Assembly (NCBI RefSeq): GCF_030272615.1
Contig: NC_081413.1
Coordinates: 189,034,169 to 189,098,168 of the forward strand
DNA: 64,000 nt
Direction of reading: 5' to 3'
From: Cryptomeria japonica
Lineage: Eukaryota > Streptophyta > Pinopsida > Cupressales > Cupressaceae
Within the stretch, counting starts at the first letter, position 1; the number at the start of each line of letters is the position of its first letter. The notes under the pieces are model-generated. The model was given only the letters and a program-made list of their open reading frames with translations, did not search any database and was not told the DNA's origin. This document shows, piece after piece, positions 44,231 through 56,430 of this stretch. Both the position numbers and the translations under genes were made by a program.

Positions 44231-46023
44231 TGATGCTCTGCAAAAAGGATTAGAAAATCTGTTTGATGGCAACACACACAAGAGCACAAGAAAGAAACGT
44301 TAGTGTTAGCAACAAAAGATTATCCTAAACAGGCATATCAAGAGAGATATTAAGCATGAAATAGAAAGCATATAAACATAAAATGAAATAGCTAATCAAG
44401 ATGCTCATAGTTGCTCCTCCCTTGTTCCTCTCCTCTCCAAGTCCCAAATGAGTGTAGCTCTCAGCAGCTTTTTGCACTATGGATGCTTATGGAGGATTGA
44501 GATTTAATACTAAGCTTCAAATATGAAATGAAAAGCTAAATACTATGCTAGAGTAGATAGTGATGCTATGAAAAAGATCTATGCTAATGCCAGTATAACA
44601 ACAATACTCTAAAATGCTTCTCCTTTTGCTTGAGGAGAAGGGTTCTATTTATAGAAGAAATGGGGAAATGAAGGGTTAAGATTGAGCAATCTTAACAAGG
44701 GTTAGGATTGAAAGTTGGGGATCCATGTGCACAATTGGCACCAATAAAATGGTGACAAGTTTCAACATAGGATTGGGTTGAGAGAAGAGGTTGGAGGCAT
44801 TAAAGGCCTGAGAAGACCTCATGGTTATCTAGAAGGTAAGGGTCAAGTCTAAATTAAGATTACCCATTGGATTAAGAGTTAATCCAAGGATAAACCTTTG
44901 TGCAAATGATTAAGAGATAATCATAGTCAAAGCATTAATGGCCTGATGAGACCTTTGGGTTGGGTAGAGGTTGAGTCAAAACAAATGTTTTAACCATGTG
45001 GGAGGGTTTGAGGTAACCATTAATGGTTATTGGAGACTTTGGGGATTAAGTGGTTGAAGGTTGAAAGCCTTCAATGGTTATCAAAGACTTTGAGCCATTT
45101 AGTGGTTGAAGGTTGGAAGCTTTCAAAGGTTATCCAAGACTTTGAGGGTTAATTTGTTGAACACACAAAGCATTAATTGCTTTTCAAAGACTTTGGAGTC
45201 TTTGAGAAGTGACTCCAATTTGCTTAGGAATGTGACAATATTTAGGGGATGGATTAGGCTAATTAGGAAGGGTTTAGAAGAATCTAGAAGGGGTTTAGGC
45301 ATACAAGTGGATTTTGTAGGAAAATGCAAGTGGGAGAAATTTTGGTATTTTCAATTAAAATAAAATCATTTATTTCAATTAAATGGTGTAAGTTGAATTT
45401 GGATAAATATTTAAATAAATATTAATTTATTTAAATGAGAAAAAGAAGATAAAGCATTTAAAATGCTTGAAGACTTTGAGGGAAACCATTAAAGGCTTGA
45501 AGACTTTAAGGAAAACCATTAAAGTCTTAAGAAGACTATAGAAGGAAGCCATCAAGTTTGAAGACTTTAAAGCCATCAAGTTTGACTACTTTAAGGGAAA
45601 CCATTAAAGGTTTCAAGTGGGTGAGGATAAATAGGATTTTAAATAAATAATTTATTTAAAATAGTTGTGCAACTTGCTTTTGTAGGAAAATACAAGTGGG
45701 TGGAGGATAAAGGTGATTTTAAATAAATGATTTATTTATTTAAATGTGAGAGGTGGGATTTTGGGGGTTTTAAATAAATATTAATTTATTTAAATGTGAG
45801 AGAAGATTTAATTAAATAAATATGATTTATTTATTTAATTAATGGTCTGAATTTGGTTAAGTGAATTAAATCAAATAAATTGAATAATTTATTTAATTAA
45901 TAGGAGAATAGGGTTAAGATGAATTAATTAAATATTAATTTAATTAATTATTAATTGATGGTTAAATAATCAAATAAATACTAAGTATTCATTTAATTAA
46001 GTGGACAGATTTATGTGACTACA
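44231..46023 (-). repeat. 5' LTR of the inner element (1793 bp)
   Basis: On the minus strand it begins TGTAGTCACATAAATCTGTC at 46023 and ends GCAGAGCATCA at 44231. TATA box (TATAAATAG, minus) at 44653-44645. Its ends match the outer element's LTRs, but the body is about 400 bases longer, so the two belong to related subfamilies. Confidence 0.97.
44645..44653 (-). promoter_or_regulatory. TATA box, 5' LTR of the inner element
   Basis: TATAAATAG on the minus strand, about 415 bases before the LTR end; the probable start of genomic RNA is about 30 bases downstream. Confidence 0.8.
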
Positions 46024-46028
46024 CCACC
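46024..46028. other. Target-site duplication of the inner element, right copy
   Basis: CCACC, matching 30008-30012. Confidence 0.93.
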
Positions 46029-46531
46029 AATGCTCGAAAGGGAAGAGGTAGAATTTGTTCCATTTGTGACACAAAGCTTTTATTGAAGTTAAAACATTTC
46101 ATCCATTATCTCAATCATGCATCATCACGTCATCATCAATCCGTTCCAACTCTCGAAACATTAAGAGGTTCTTGTCCTAAGTTCTCTTTTAGATATTGCT
46201 TGAATCAAACACATCCCATCACTTTTTAGATTGTTTCTACATCTAGGATAAGCTCATCCTAAGAGACACATCTACGCAGGTTAAAACTAGTGTATGAGTG
46301 AATCCTCTCATTACTAGGCAGTTGAGTCTGTAACACAGCTCAGATTTCTCTACACCTTATCACATCAAACCTTATCAAACAAACAAGCAATTCAAAGAAG
46401 GAATTTCGGTTACATCTACCTTTAAAGTGCTAGAGATCCACATGCAACATAATTCACCAACCATCGATCTCTCATTTTATCAACAACTCATCATCATTTT
46501 CACTCAACTTCAACAAAAACTTGTGAACAAA
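46029..46531 (+). other. Leader of the outer element, right part
   Basis: It resumes the leader frame cut at 30012 (AATGCTCGAAAGGGAAGAGG) and runs to the gag start, homologous to 41541-42022 of the inner element. Confidence 0.8.
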
Positions 46532-49500
46532 ATGGCTCATACTAGATTAGGAACTAGACAAATGGAGATTGAGGAAGAAGAGGAGGAAAACATCAATGAA
46601 TTCCAAGAAGCCCTTGGAGGAAATGCGAATGACGAAAACCCAAGTACTCCTACTCCTGCAATAATAGAAAGGGCCTAGCATAACCCTCTCTTTAACGAAC
46701 TTTTTGACGAAATACTCAGGAGTAATGCGGATGCTCACTTTTTAAAGCTCGCTCAAGAAGGAGCCAAGCTCCCCTCTAACTTTGATCTTGCCCAATTAAG
46801 ACAAGCATCAGAATGACAAAGTCACCATGAAGAAGAAAGAGGTAGAGATCCCATCATATATAACATTCCTCGAGGTAACCCACCACCTCCTCCAAATGAA
46901 ATGGAGATGTTGCGGCAACAAGTTGAAAATCTCGCCCAACAACTTCATAGTGGTGTAAAAATTAACCAATTCTCACTCAATGACATATGTCCCTATCCCT
47001 TTGATAGGAATATTTATATGCCACCTTTTCCACAAGGATTTGAAACACCAAAATTCAAAAAATATAGAGGAAAGGGAGATCCTCGTGATCATGTCAGAGA
47101 ATTTCATTCAGCTTGCCTCAAAGTGGCATATGAGGACACATACCTAATGCGACTTTTTCCCCAAAGCTTGGGAGGAACAACCACATCATGGTTTTCCCGA
47201 CTACCAGGTGGCATTAGGACCTTTGAAGAGCTAGTTCAGAAGTTCTTGACACATTACTCCCATAACATTGAACGTGACATCACCATGGCTGATTTGTGCA
47301 ACACTAAACAAAAACCAGGTGAACTATTCTCAGTATTCCTGCAACGATGGCGTCAAATGTCTAGCAGATGTTCTCTTTAGTTACTTGAACAAGAACTAGT
47401 GGAAATATTTATTTCCAACTTAAACGAAGAAATGGAATTTCACCTGGATGTCAAAGACATTGACTCTTTTAATGACATGATCACCAAGGGCTTAAAATGT
47501 GAGCGGGCTCTCATCAAGAAAGGACTTATCAAAATCTATAATGAACCAAAGGATGGTCCTTGCCCATGCTTCAATAGTGACAAACCAATCTTCTGGAACA
47601 AAAATAAAAATATCGTCAACGATGGGGTTGTGGATGCTAGAACTATCAAAAGTGCACAGCCTGTGGTTTGATTTGCAGGACAGAATCCCCCACCTCAGAC
47701 TAACACAATTGTTCCTTCAAATCAAAGCCGCATCACATCTCACGATGAATCCAGACCTCGTCAACAAAAACAAAAACGAACATACACTCCCTTAGGGGAA
47801 CCCATTGAAACAGTGTTGCGACAACTGGTTTCTCAAAATTTGGTAACTCTACCTAAAACATCAAAATATGAACCTCAAGTCAATCCTGCATGGTGGGGAG
47901 ATACTGAACATTGTGATTTCCATCAAGGGAGAGGACACAAAACAAGTAATTGTAATAGATTGAAAGATCTTATTCAAGATCTTATTGACCGATGTGAAAT
48001 TGAAATCGAAGGGCATGACCCAAAAACAACAAACAATGATCATCTGATGTTCAAAAATCCACTTCCATCACAAGATCAAAGGGGTCCTTCTACTTCCAGG
48101 AGAGGCACTGATACCACTGATTATATGCAGGCTGCATATAATTATACTCTAAATCACCTATATGATGCCAGTGAACAAATTACAACTATAACCATAAAAA
48201 TCCGAGCTCCAATTGCAATGTTGTTACATGTCACGGCAAGGTTACCATAAAGGCAGCTACACAAGGCACCACCTCCATACCAAAGCAGTACAATCTTGTG
48301 GAACAATTAGACAAAACGCCTGCGCTTATATCCATTTTAGAGCTCTTGCGCCTATCTCCATCTCATAAAATAATCTTGGATCAAGCTCTCCAAGAGGCAT
48401 CAATCCCTGCAAACCTGAATATAGACCATTTTCAAGCCGTGGTTGGAAGTCTAAAGTCATCACCTTGTCTCACTTTTTCCAAAAGTGACAACTCTTCATT
48501 TCAGCAACCTCATAATGCTTCCTTACACATTGAAGGATTTATCAACCAGCATAGGATCAAGCGAGTCTTGATCGATAATGGAGCAGGCCTGAATATTTGT
48601 AGACTGCAGTTGGTCATAGCGTTGGGATATGCCATAGAATCAGTGGATTCCCGTAAGAAGATCACAATCAAAGCCTATGACGATGCAGAGCATTCATCCA
48701 AAGGAGCTGTGGTATTACCAATCCGAGTGGGCCCTGTGTTAAAACACATCATTTGTCAGGTTCCGGACCTTCCTCTGCCATATAATCTATTGTTAGGAAG
48801 ACCTTGGATACATGCCATGCAAGCCGTTCCATCTACCTACCATCAATGTATCAAATTCCCACATAACGGTGTAGAGATCACAATCCTGGGTGATGCAAAT
48901 CCCTTTGCATATTGTCATAATATCACTCATCAACTAGAGATTACCGTTCCTAACAATAGAGAAGCCATTTCCTCCACATCATATATAAGTCCAGCCTCTC
49001 TTGCCAGTTCAAACACCACTATACCCAAGCAAGAAAAGCTTAAGATGAAAATAGTAGAGGAAGGTCCTGGGGAATACAACTGAAGTCAACTCTTTTGTGT
49101 GGGACAAGTGCCCACTTCTCCTAGAACACATGGCAAACCACAACAATTACTTCAGCAACCACTGATAATGCTAGCATGTGCTTTGACGTCTTTCATCCTT
49201 GGGAAGAGTCAAGAAGAAGAAACCAAAGATGAGGACTTAGCGGAATGGATCTATAAAGATCCCATCACCACTGATATGCCACAAGCTACACTTCCCACAG
49301 ATCAGTATGGCAAAGGCCTCCTCATTATGCAAAGAATGGGTTATGATGGTCAGAGTGCTTTGGGATCTTGCAAACAAGGAAGACATGAACCACTGCTGCC
49401 AGAATTAAAGCCCAAAGATAATACAGGCCTAGGCTTTGAAAAGGAGATCTTTCCTAAGCTTAGATTCAAAGGAAAACCCAACAAACCACTATATCAGCCT

Positions 49501-52500
49501 ATTGCAAAGAGGACACCTTTCATTATCAAAGCAACATCAAACACCATCGCAACTACCCCACCGAGGCTTAGAATCCCAACACAACCATCACCAATGCCGA
49601 TCATCCCACCAATCAAACCAGTAATCCCATCAGCAGCAGCAATAATATCAATAGCACCATTAGCAGCAGCAACTGTATTAGAACCCATAGTAGTATCTAC
49701 AACACCCGCAGTTCCAGTAGAAGCAGCTGAGTCAACATTACCGATACTCCCTATATCGGATTCATTGATCCCCATCATCCTTCCTGCAGCACCAATCATT
49801 CCATCTACAAAGGTACATCAATCGATCACACCTGCAGTGTTTAACACAAAGGACATCCCAGTATGGTATAGTAATCGGATGTTGGAAAGTGATTCAGAGA
49901 CCGACTCACATGAATGGGAATTTGATTCCATTCAGCTTAATACTTCAGATGAGGAAGACACATCAATACCTCCACCCCGCAAAGACATCCCTGTTTATGG
50001 AGAAGCACAGATAAAGACTTCTTGGGTTCCTGAACTGGAAGCTTCTTCCATAGACCCTACATCACATCCTATGCCTGATTCTGACAGGGAGAGTACCATC
50101 AATGACCTTCACCATAACGTCTTAACCCTTACTGACACATCTAACGAACTTAACCTAATCGATGAAGTAATGCCCATTATCCACCCTGAACTCATTGAAT
50201 GGAACCAACCAAATCCCCCATATCTTGACCTCTTCCAAAATGATGAAGCCATCATTGACTTTTTGGAATTAAGGGATAACCTGCCAAGTGGGGATCACAA
50301 AGTTGGATTCGCCATAGAACTTAATAGCGCAGCATACTTTGGGGTGAATGCCAAACCTTTCAGCTCCAACAATATAACAATAAAACATGGATCTTCCATT
50401 GAAAACCACATCGTGGCACTGTTTGATTCAACAAAAGTAAAAAGAAAGAGCGTATCCAACGGTGAAAACCTCTCTGAGGCGCCTGAGGATGAAAGGTTTG
50501 ACATCCTTCCCTGTAGCACACAAAGGGAATGATCAACGATTCTTATCGAGGAAACCAAAGAATACAATGTGGGGACTCCTGAAACTCCTCACCTCATACA
50601 TCTGGCATCTCTTTTAACTCCAGAGGAACAACCTAAATTCATAGAGTTCTTTCAGAAGCGTCAGATTAACTTCACATGGTCATATGCAGACATGCCTGGG
50701 CTTGATCCTGATTTAGTCATGCATCACCTCACTATAGCGGAAGGAGCCAAGCCTGTCAAGCAGAAGCTTCGTAAGATGCATCCTCAGATTGCAGTACTAG
50801 TCAAAACAGAACTCAAGAAACTCCTAGATGTTGGTTTCATTAGACCAATTGATTATGCAGACTGGATCTCCAACATTGTTCTTGTTGGCAAACCAAAAGG
50901 GGGCATCCGCATTTGTACTGACTTCAGAGATCTAAATAAGGCATGTCCTAAGGATGACTTCCCCCTACCAAATATCGACATCATAGTAGATCTGATAGCA
51001 GGACATGCCATGCTTTCACTCATGGATGGCTTTTTCGGATACAATCAGATAAAGATCACACCAGAGGATCAACATAAGATGGCCTTCACATGTCCATGGG
51101 GCACATACTGCTGGAATGTCATGCCTTTCGGTCTAAAGAATGCAAGAGCAACCTATCAATGAGAAATGACCACCATTTTCCATGACATGATGCATACTAT
51201 GATGGAAGATTATGTTGATGACTTACTAGCAAAATCACTCACCAGAGAAGGGCATCTCAACATATTAGATAAAATCTTTGATAGACTGGAACAATATCAT
51301 GTTCGACTCAACCCAAAGAAATGTGTCTTTGGAGTAACCTCAAGGAAGCTTCTAGGATACATTGTCTCAAGCAAAGGCATTGAGGTCAATCCAACAAAGG
51401 CAAAAGCAATCATGGACATGCCACCTCCAAAGAACATCAATCAGCTAAGGACATTACAAGGCCAGCTACAATCCATCCGCAAATTCATTGCACAACTGGC
51501 AGATAAATGTCACCCCTTTACACATCTGCTACACAAAAACATCCGCTTTCAATGGGATGCAAGATTCCAGCAAGCATTCCAGATGCTTAAAGATTATCTC
51601 ATGAATACGCCATTATTGATCCCACCAGATCCAAGTAGACCTATGTTACTCTATATATCAGCAACAAGTACAGCGTTGGGTGTACTATTGGCACAACATA
51701 ATGCTGAAGGGAAAGAGTGCGCTGTTTACTACATCTCTTATACACTGGTGGGCTATGAACTCAATTACACACCTATTGAGCGAGCTTGCCTAGTAGTAAT
51801 CCTGGCAGCCACTAAATTGAGGCACTATCTGTTAACACACAAGGTACAACTCATTGCAAAGATTGATCCACTCAAGTATTTACTCAGCAAAGCAGCATTG
51901 ACAGGCCGCTTGGCCAAATGGGTGATGATTCTAAGTGAATTTGACATCGAGTATGTAGATCATAAAGCTATCAAAGGACAAGCTATTGTAGATCAGTTGG
52001 CCGAGGCACCACTCATAGGCGATCATCCTCTCATTTCCAATTTTCTGAATGAAGAGATATTCATGATTACAACAACACAACCATGTAAACTATACTTTGA
52101 TGGTTCGTATACTAGGCATGGCTCGGGGGCAGGCATTCTGTTTATCACACCTCAAGGTGACAGCATCCCAAAGTCTTACAGGCTCACATTTCCATGCACC
52201 AACAACATAGCAGAGTATGAGGCCTTGATCACAGGACTCAGGCTAGCCATACAATGGAAATTACAAGAACTACAAGTATATGGCGACTCCCAACTAGTCA
52301 TTCGACAAGCAACTGATGAATATCAGACAAAGGATGATAAACTCATGCCATACAAACAAATGGTGGATAAATTAAAGGCATCATTTACTACTATCACCTT
52401 TGAACAGATACCCAGAGATCAGAATCGAGCTGCTGACGCTATGGCTACTATCACATCTCTCCTAGATCTTTCGCAAAATTCAACACGCTACGAGTTCTTG

Positions 52501-53838
52501 GTAGAACAGCTTTGGATCCCTCCTTATGATATCCCCGAATCCGAGATGATATGTCGCCTTGTCGGTTCTGAATCCCCATGGTACGATGAGTTCTATACCT
52601 ATCTCCACGATCACACCCTTCCTCCTAACCAATCGAATAACCAACATAAAACCTTCATTCACCAAACTGCTCGATATACCATTATTGTCGAAACCCTATA
52701 CCGACGTAGTCTTGATAGTACTCTCCTTCGATGTCTGGAACAAGATGAGACAACAAAGGCCTTGGAAGAGGTACATGAAGGAATTTGTGGAACTCATGCA
52801 AGTGGTCTGTCACTCACCAAGAAACTCCTGCGCACTAGATACTATTGGCCATCCATGGAAAAAGACTCCTACTACTTTGTCAGAAAGTGCAAGAAATGCC
52901 AAGTTCATGGAGACCTAATACATGCACCGGCACAAGAATTGCAACCAATCACAACACCATGGCCTTTTTGTCAATGGGGCCTTGACCTTGTGGGTAAAAT
53001 TCATCCATCTTCATCCAACGGCTACAAATTCATTATTACCGCTACTGAATATTTCACAAAGTGGATTGAAGCTATTCCACTTACCCAAGTTACCAGCAAG
53101 AAGATCGCCTCATTCATCCTCAATTACATCATCTGTCGGTATGGTGTACCCATGTCCATCATCACAGATAATGGTCTTCCTTTCAAGAATCAGGATGTCC
53201 GTGAACTTTGTGAGAAATTTCACATCCAACATCGCTTTTCCACTCCCTTTTACCCACAAGGCAATGGTCAGGCTGAAGCATCGAATAAAAACATATTGAG
53301 GATCCTAAAGAAGACAGTCAATGATGTCGATCGTGATTGGCATGTTCAGTTGAATCCAGCACTATGGGCCTATCGAACTAGCATTCGAACCCCTACAGGC
53401 GCAACTCCCTACTCATTGGTCTATGGTGCAGAAGCTATTTTACCTGTTAAAGTTGAAATACCATCACGACGGGTTTCTTTGCACAATCTCATCGATGATG
53501 AAGCATACAGAGTATCCCGTCTTTAGGACTTAGAGCTACTTGATGAGAAGCGACAAGCTACATACAATCACCTCAAAGCCTATTAGCAGCGCATGAGCAT
53601 AAGCTATAATCATCGAGTTAGACCTCGTACATTCAAGTTCAGTGATCTTGTTCTTTGAGAAAATCCTCGTAACCAACCCATCCGCGAACATCACGAAAAG
53701 TTTGAATCAAATTGGTTGGGTCCATATGTTGTCACTGTCGTATTTGGGTCCGGGGCATATCAGTTGGCTACATCAGAAGGAGAACCACTAGCAGATCCGA
53801 TCAACAACATGCACCTCAAACAGTTTTATACCTTAAAG
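46532..53838 (+). pseudogene. gag-pol: Gag-pol pseudogene of the outer Tat-lineage element
   Basis: The frame starts at ATG 46532 (MAHTRLGTRQ) and follows the inner element's polyprotein to HLKQFYT near 53836. Stops lie at 46676, 46814, 47378, 47669, 49081, 50530, 51160, 53524, 53584 and 53656, with a frameshift near 48190 and one at the very end. Eight of the ten stops are CAG-to-TAG or CGA-to-TGA changes relative to the inner element. Gag, protease (LIDNGAGLNI), G-patch, reverse transcriptase (YVDDLL), both RNase H domains and integrase are all still readable, the longest open piece being 51166-53526. It cannot make the full polyprotein, but its RNA could still be mobilised by a related active copy. 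Confidence 0.95.
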
Positions 53839-55400
53839 TTGTACAAAGCATCAGGCTCCCATATATACTGGCAAAAATACCAAAAACATTCAGATAAAAT
53901 GACTTGAAGAAAATACAAAAACACCAAAAAGAGTAAAAGAAAAATCATGCATCCAAACGGTGAACAAACACTCCGGTGGCACCTTGGGTAAGTATGATGG
54001 TGAAAACCTGGCAAATAGGCGCCACTCGTAAAGGCTATGGCTCCATTGTCTTTCAAACTTGTTGCGATCACATTCATTTCATCCACTCATCCATCCGTTC
54101 AAAAGCCATGGCTTGTTAGTGGTTTGCAATCAAGAAAGTACTTCATGCATCTTGCATCCCGCTTTTTCATAGTCATGTCTAAACTGGGGGCAATGCCCTT
54201 AATCTAGTTTGATGGAAGTGGATTCTGCATTACTCATAATTCATTGGTTCTTCATTCAAAACTATCTCATAAAATCCAAAAAAATTTGAAAATTGTCTCT
54301 CACAACAATACCAAAAACATTCAAAATATCTCACAAAATCCAAAAACATCAGAAAACATCAAAAATCAATCAAACACATGGCAACAACCTTGTACATACT
54401 CATCCGAGTAGATACCAAACAAGCATTGCAAAATACTCGCATGATGATCACTTCTCAAGACATCACCCAAACAATCAACATCGACACTCAAAAACTGTCT
54501 TCAACAAGGATGCATCCTTCCTTATCAAAACAAAGACAAAATGATGTTTTCTTTGACAAGAAAATTGTGTTAAGCTATCAAATACTTGGTTGATTTATGA
54601 GTACAATCATTCGTTTATCTGTATCAGGTTCCTACTGCATTGTTTGTGTATTATCTACACATTATTCCGATGAAGTTCTGGGGCATGTACTAATGGTGTC
54701 TACATGGGAAGTTCACTAAGCTACATGATCTTATGCAAAATGCAGTCATAGATCACTACGGCTTGCTGACTACAGCGTATACCTCGACCATATGAGCATG
54801 AACCATTACCAAGGATCCATATTCTTTATTCTTTATGTATATACTGTTTTGTTTGAAAGATCAATGCTCCTTCTTTGGTTCCTCCTCATCCAATTTGGAT
54901 AAAGGTTTTTGTCTCTTATTAAGGTGTGAACTTGTCTGAGGATATGATCAGCCCAAGATCAAGGAGGATGATCCAAGTCATGCATGAATGGAGATGATCC
55001 TTGTCTATTCTGCAAGCAATACTCAGGTCAACTTGACCCATTATATCAAGTTGTTTGTATTAACTTGCTATATCAAATCCATGTAAGAAATACTATGGTC
55101 ATCTTGAATCATTATGTCAAGATGCTTGTATTCTCTTTCAACATTTTAAAGCTCAATGATGAAAATAGAGCACTATGGATCGTCATTGCATCTCATCTGT
55201 TTATATATTGCATTCTGTTTCATATCGCCCATCCATTCACTCATTCATATGTATGATTTGTATGCAAATGTAAACAAGGTTAATATGAACAATTATGTGA
55301 AAATTGAGCTGGTCTTGGATACAATTGCGACCGAGTACTCTGATACATCATCAATGCATCATGCAAAGTCTCAAAATACCTTGCATTCATCGTAGTCATA
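53839..55400 (+). other. 3' region of the outer element, part 1
   Basis: Non-coding, homologous in blocks to 32580-34250 of the inner element. A block at about 53945-54075 is very well conserved between the two (four differences in about 115 bases). It can be read as a small antisense frame, but all four differences change the residue, so I do not call it a gene. Confidence 0.6.
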
Positions 55401-56340
55401 TTATCATCATCCTTACATTTAGTTGCATTTTGCATTAAGAACATTTCATATCATTTTAGTTATTTAAAATGCATATAGTTCATTATCATTAAACATTAGT
55501 CTTCTTATATCATGGCATCATTGCATAATCATAATAATTCAATTCATTCATATGATCAAATTGTCCTTGATTGTATTAACCATTTACTATGCATTCATCT
55601 AGTGTCAGTTATCAATTATCATTTTATCATCATTAATTATCCTTTATCATTTATCATTGCATACATTCATTTATTCATCCATTATTAAGTATATTATTAG
55701 GCTCATTTTTTACATTGCATTCATTATCCTTTTTTATTGCATTAAGGTGCAGTTATTAAACCATAAGTTGCATTATCATCACATTATCACTTTACTTAAT
55801 CATATTTAGGCATTTAAAATCATAAAACCATTTGTCTTAAACATTGGTTCATACCATTTTATATTTACATTATACATATGCATTTATTTAGACATCATCA
55901 TATAAACATTTGTACTTTACATTTGTTTATCCATCTTACATTCATCTAAAGCCATCTAGATGCATATCCATACATAAATCATTCATTCTTTGCATTAACA
56001 TCATTGCATATCATTATCTCATTATTATATCAAAAATGAAAACACCAAAATCCTGGCATAAATCATCATAAGCATACATCATCATCATGGCATTACATAC
56101 ATAAAGCATTACATCAAACAAAACATGCACACATGTATCAACCTGCATTCATATGTCAGTATCCAACATCATAAATCATCATAAAAACATGCATATAGGA
56201 ATCATCTCATAAATGCATACATATACACGTATCCATCTAAGCAATAAACTCATAAAAACACCATCCTGCATAGCATCCATACATCACAATATGCATATAA
56301 ATCAAAATATGGGATCTCCTCATATATATCATCTCATATA
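55401..56340 (+). repeat. CAT/TCATT-rich low-complexity tract
   Basis: About 940 bases dominated by CATTCATT, ATCATT, ACATCAT and GCATA strings without a fixed period. It has no matching long tract in the inner element, and lies just beyond the 3' end of the antisense PMD gene. Confidence 0.7.
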
Positions 56341-56430
56341 ATCAGAGTACAATGAATTCTACAAAATCGGCTACCAAGAGCCATCGAAGATACAGTCCAA
56401 AAATAAAATACATACATGCAAAATGCTCTC

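Larger units (their letters stand above)
30013..46023 (-). mobile_element. Inner Tat-lineage Ty3/gypsy retrotransposon, intact-looking
   Basis: Minus-strand element of 16,011 bp with two 1793-bp LTRs, perfect 5-bp target duplication, primer site, leader ORF, one uninterrupted gag-pol frame of 2426 codons and a polypurine tract. By eye the LTRs differ at two positions only (30373/44591 and 30819/45037), about 0.1%, so insertion was recent. It sits in the leader of a related older element. Its 3' region (31806-34259) is shorter than the outer element's and lacks the body of the antisense PMD gene. Confidence 0.97.
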
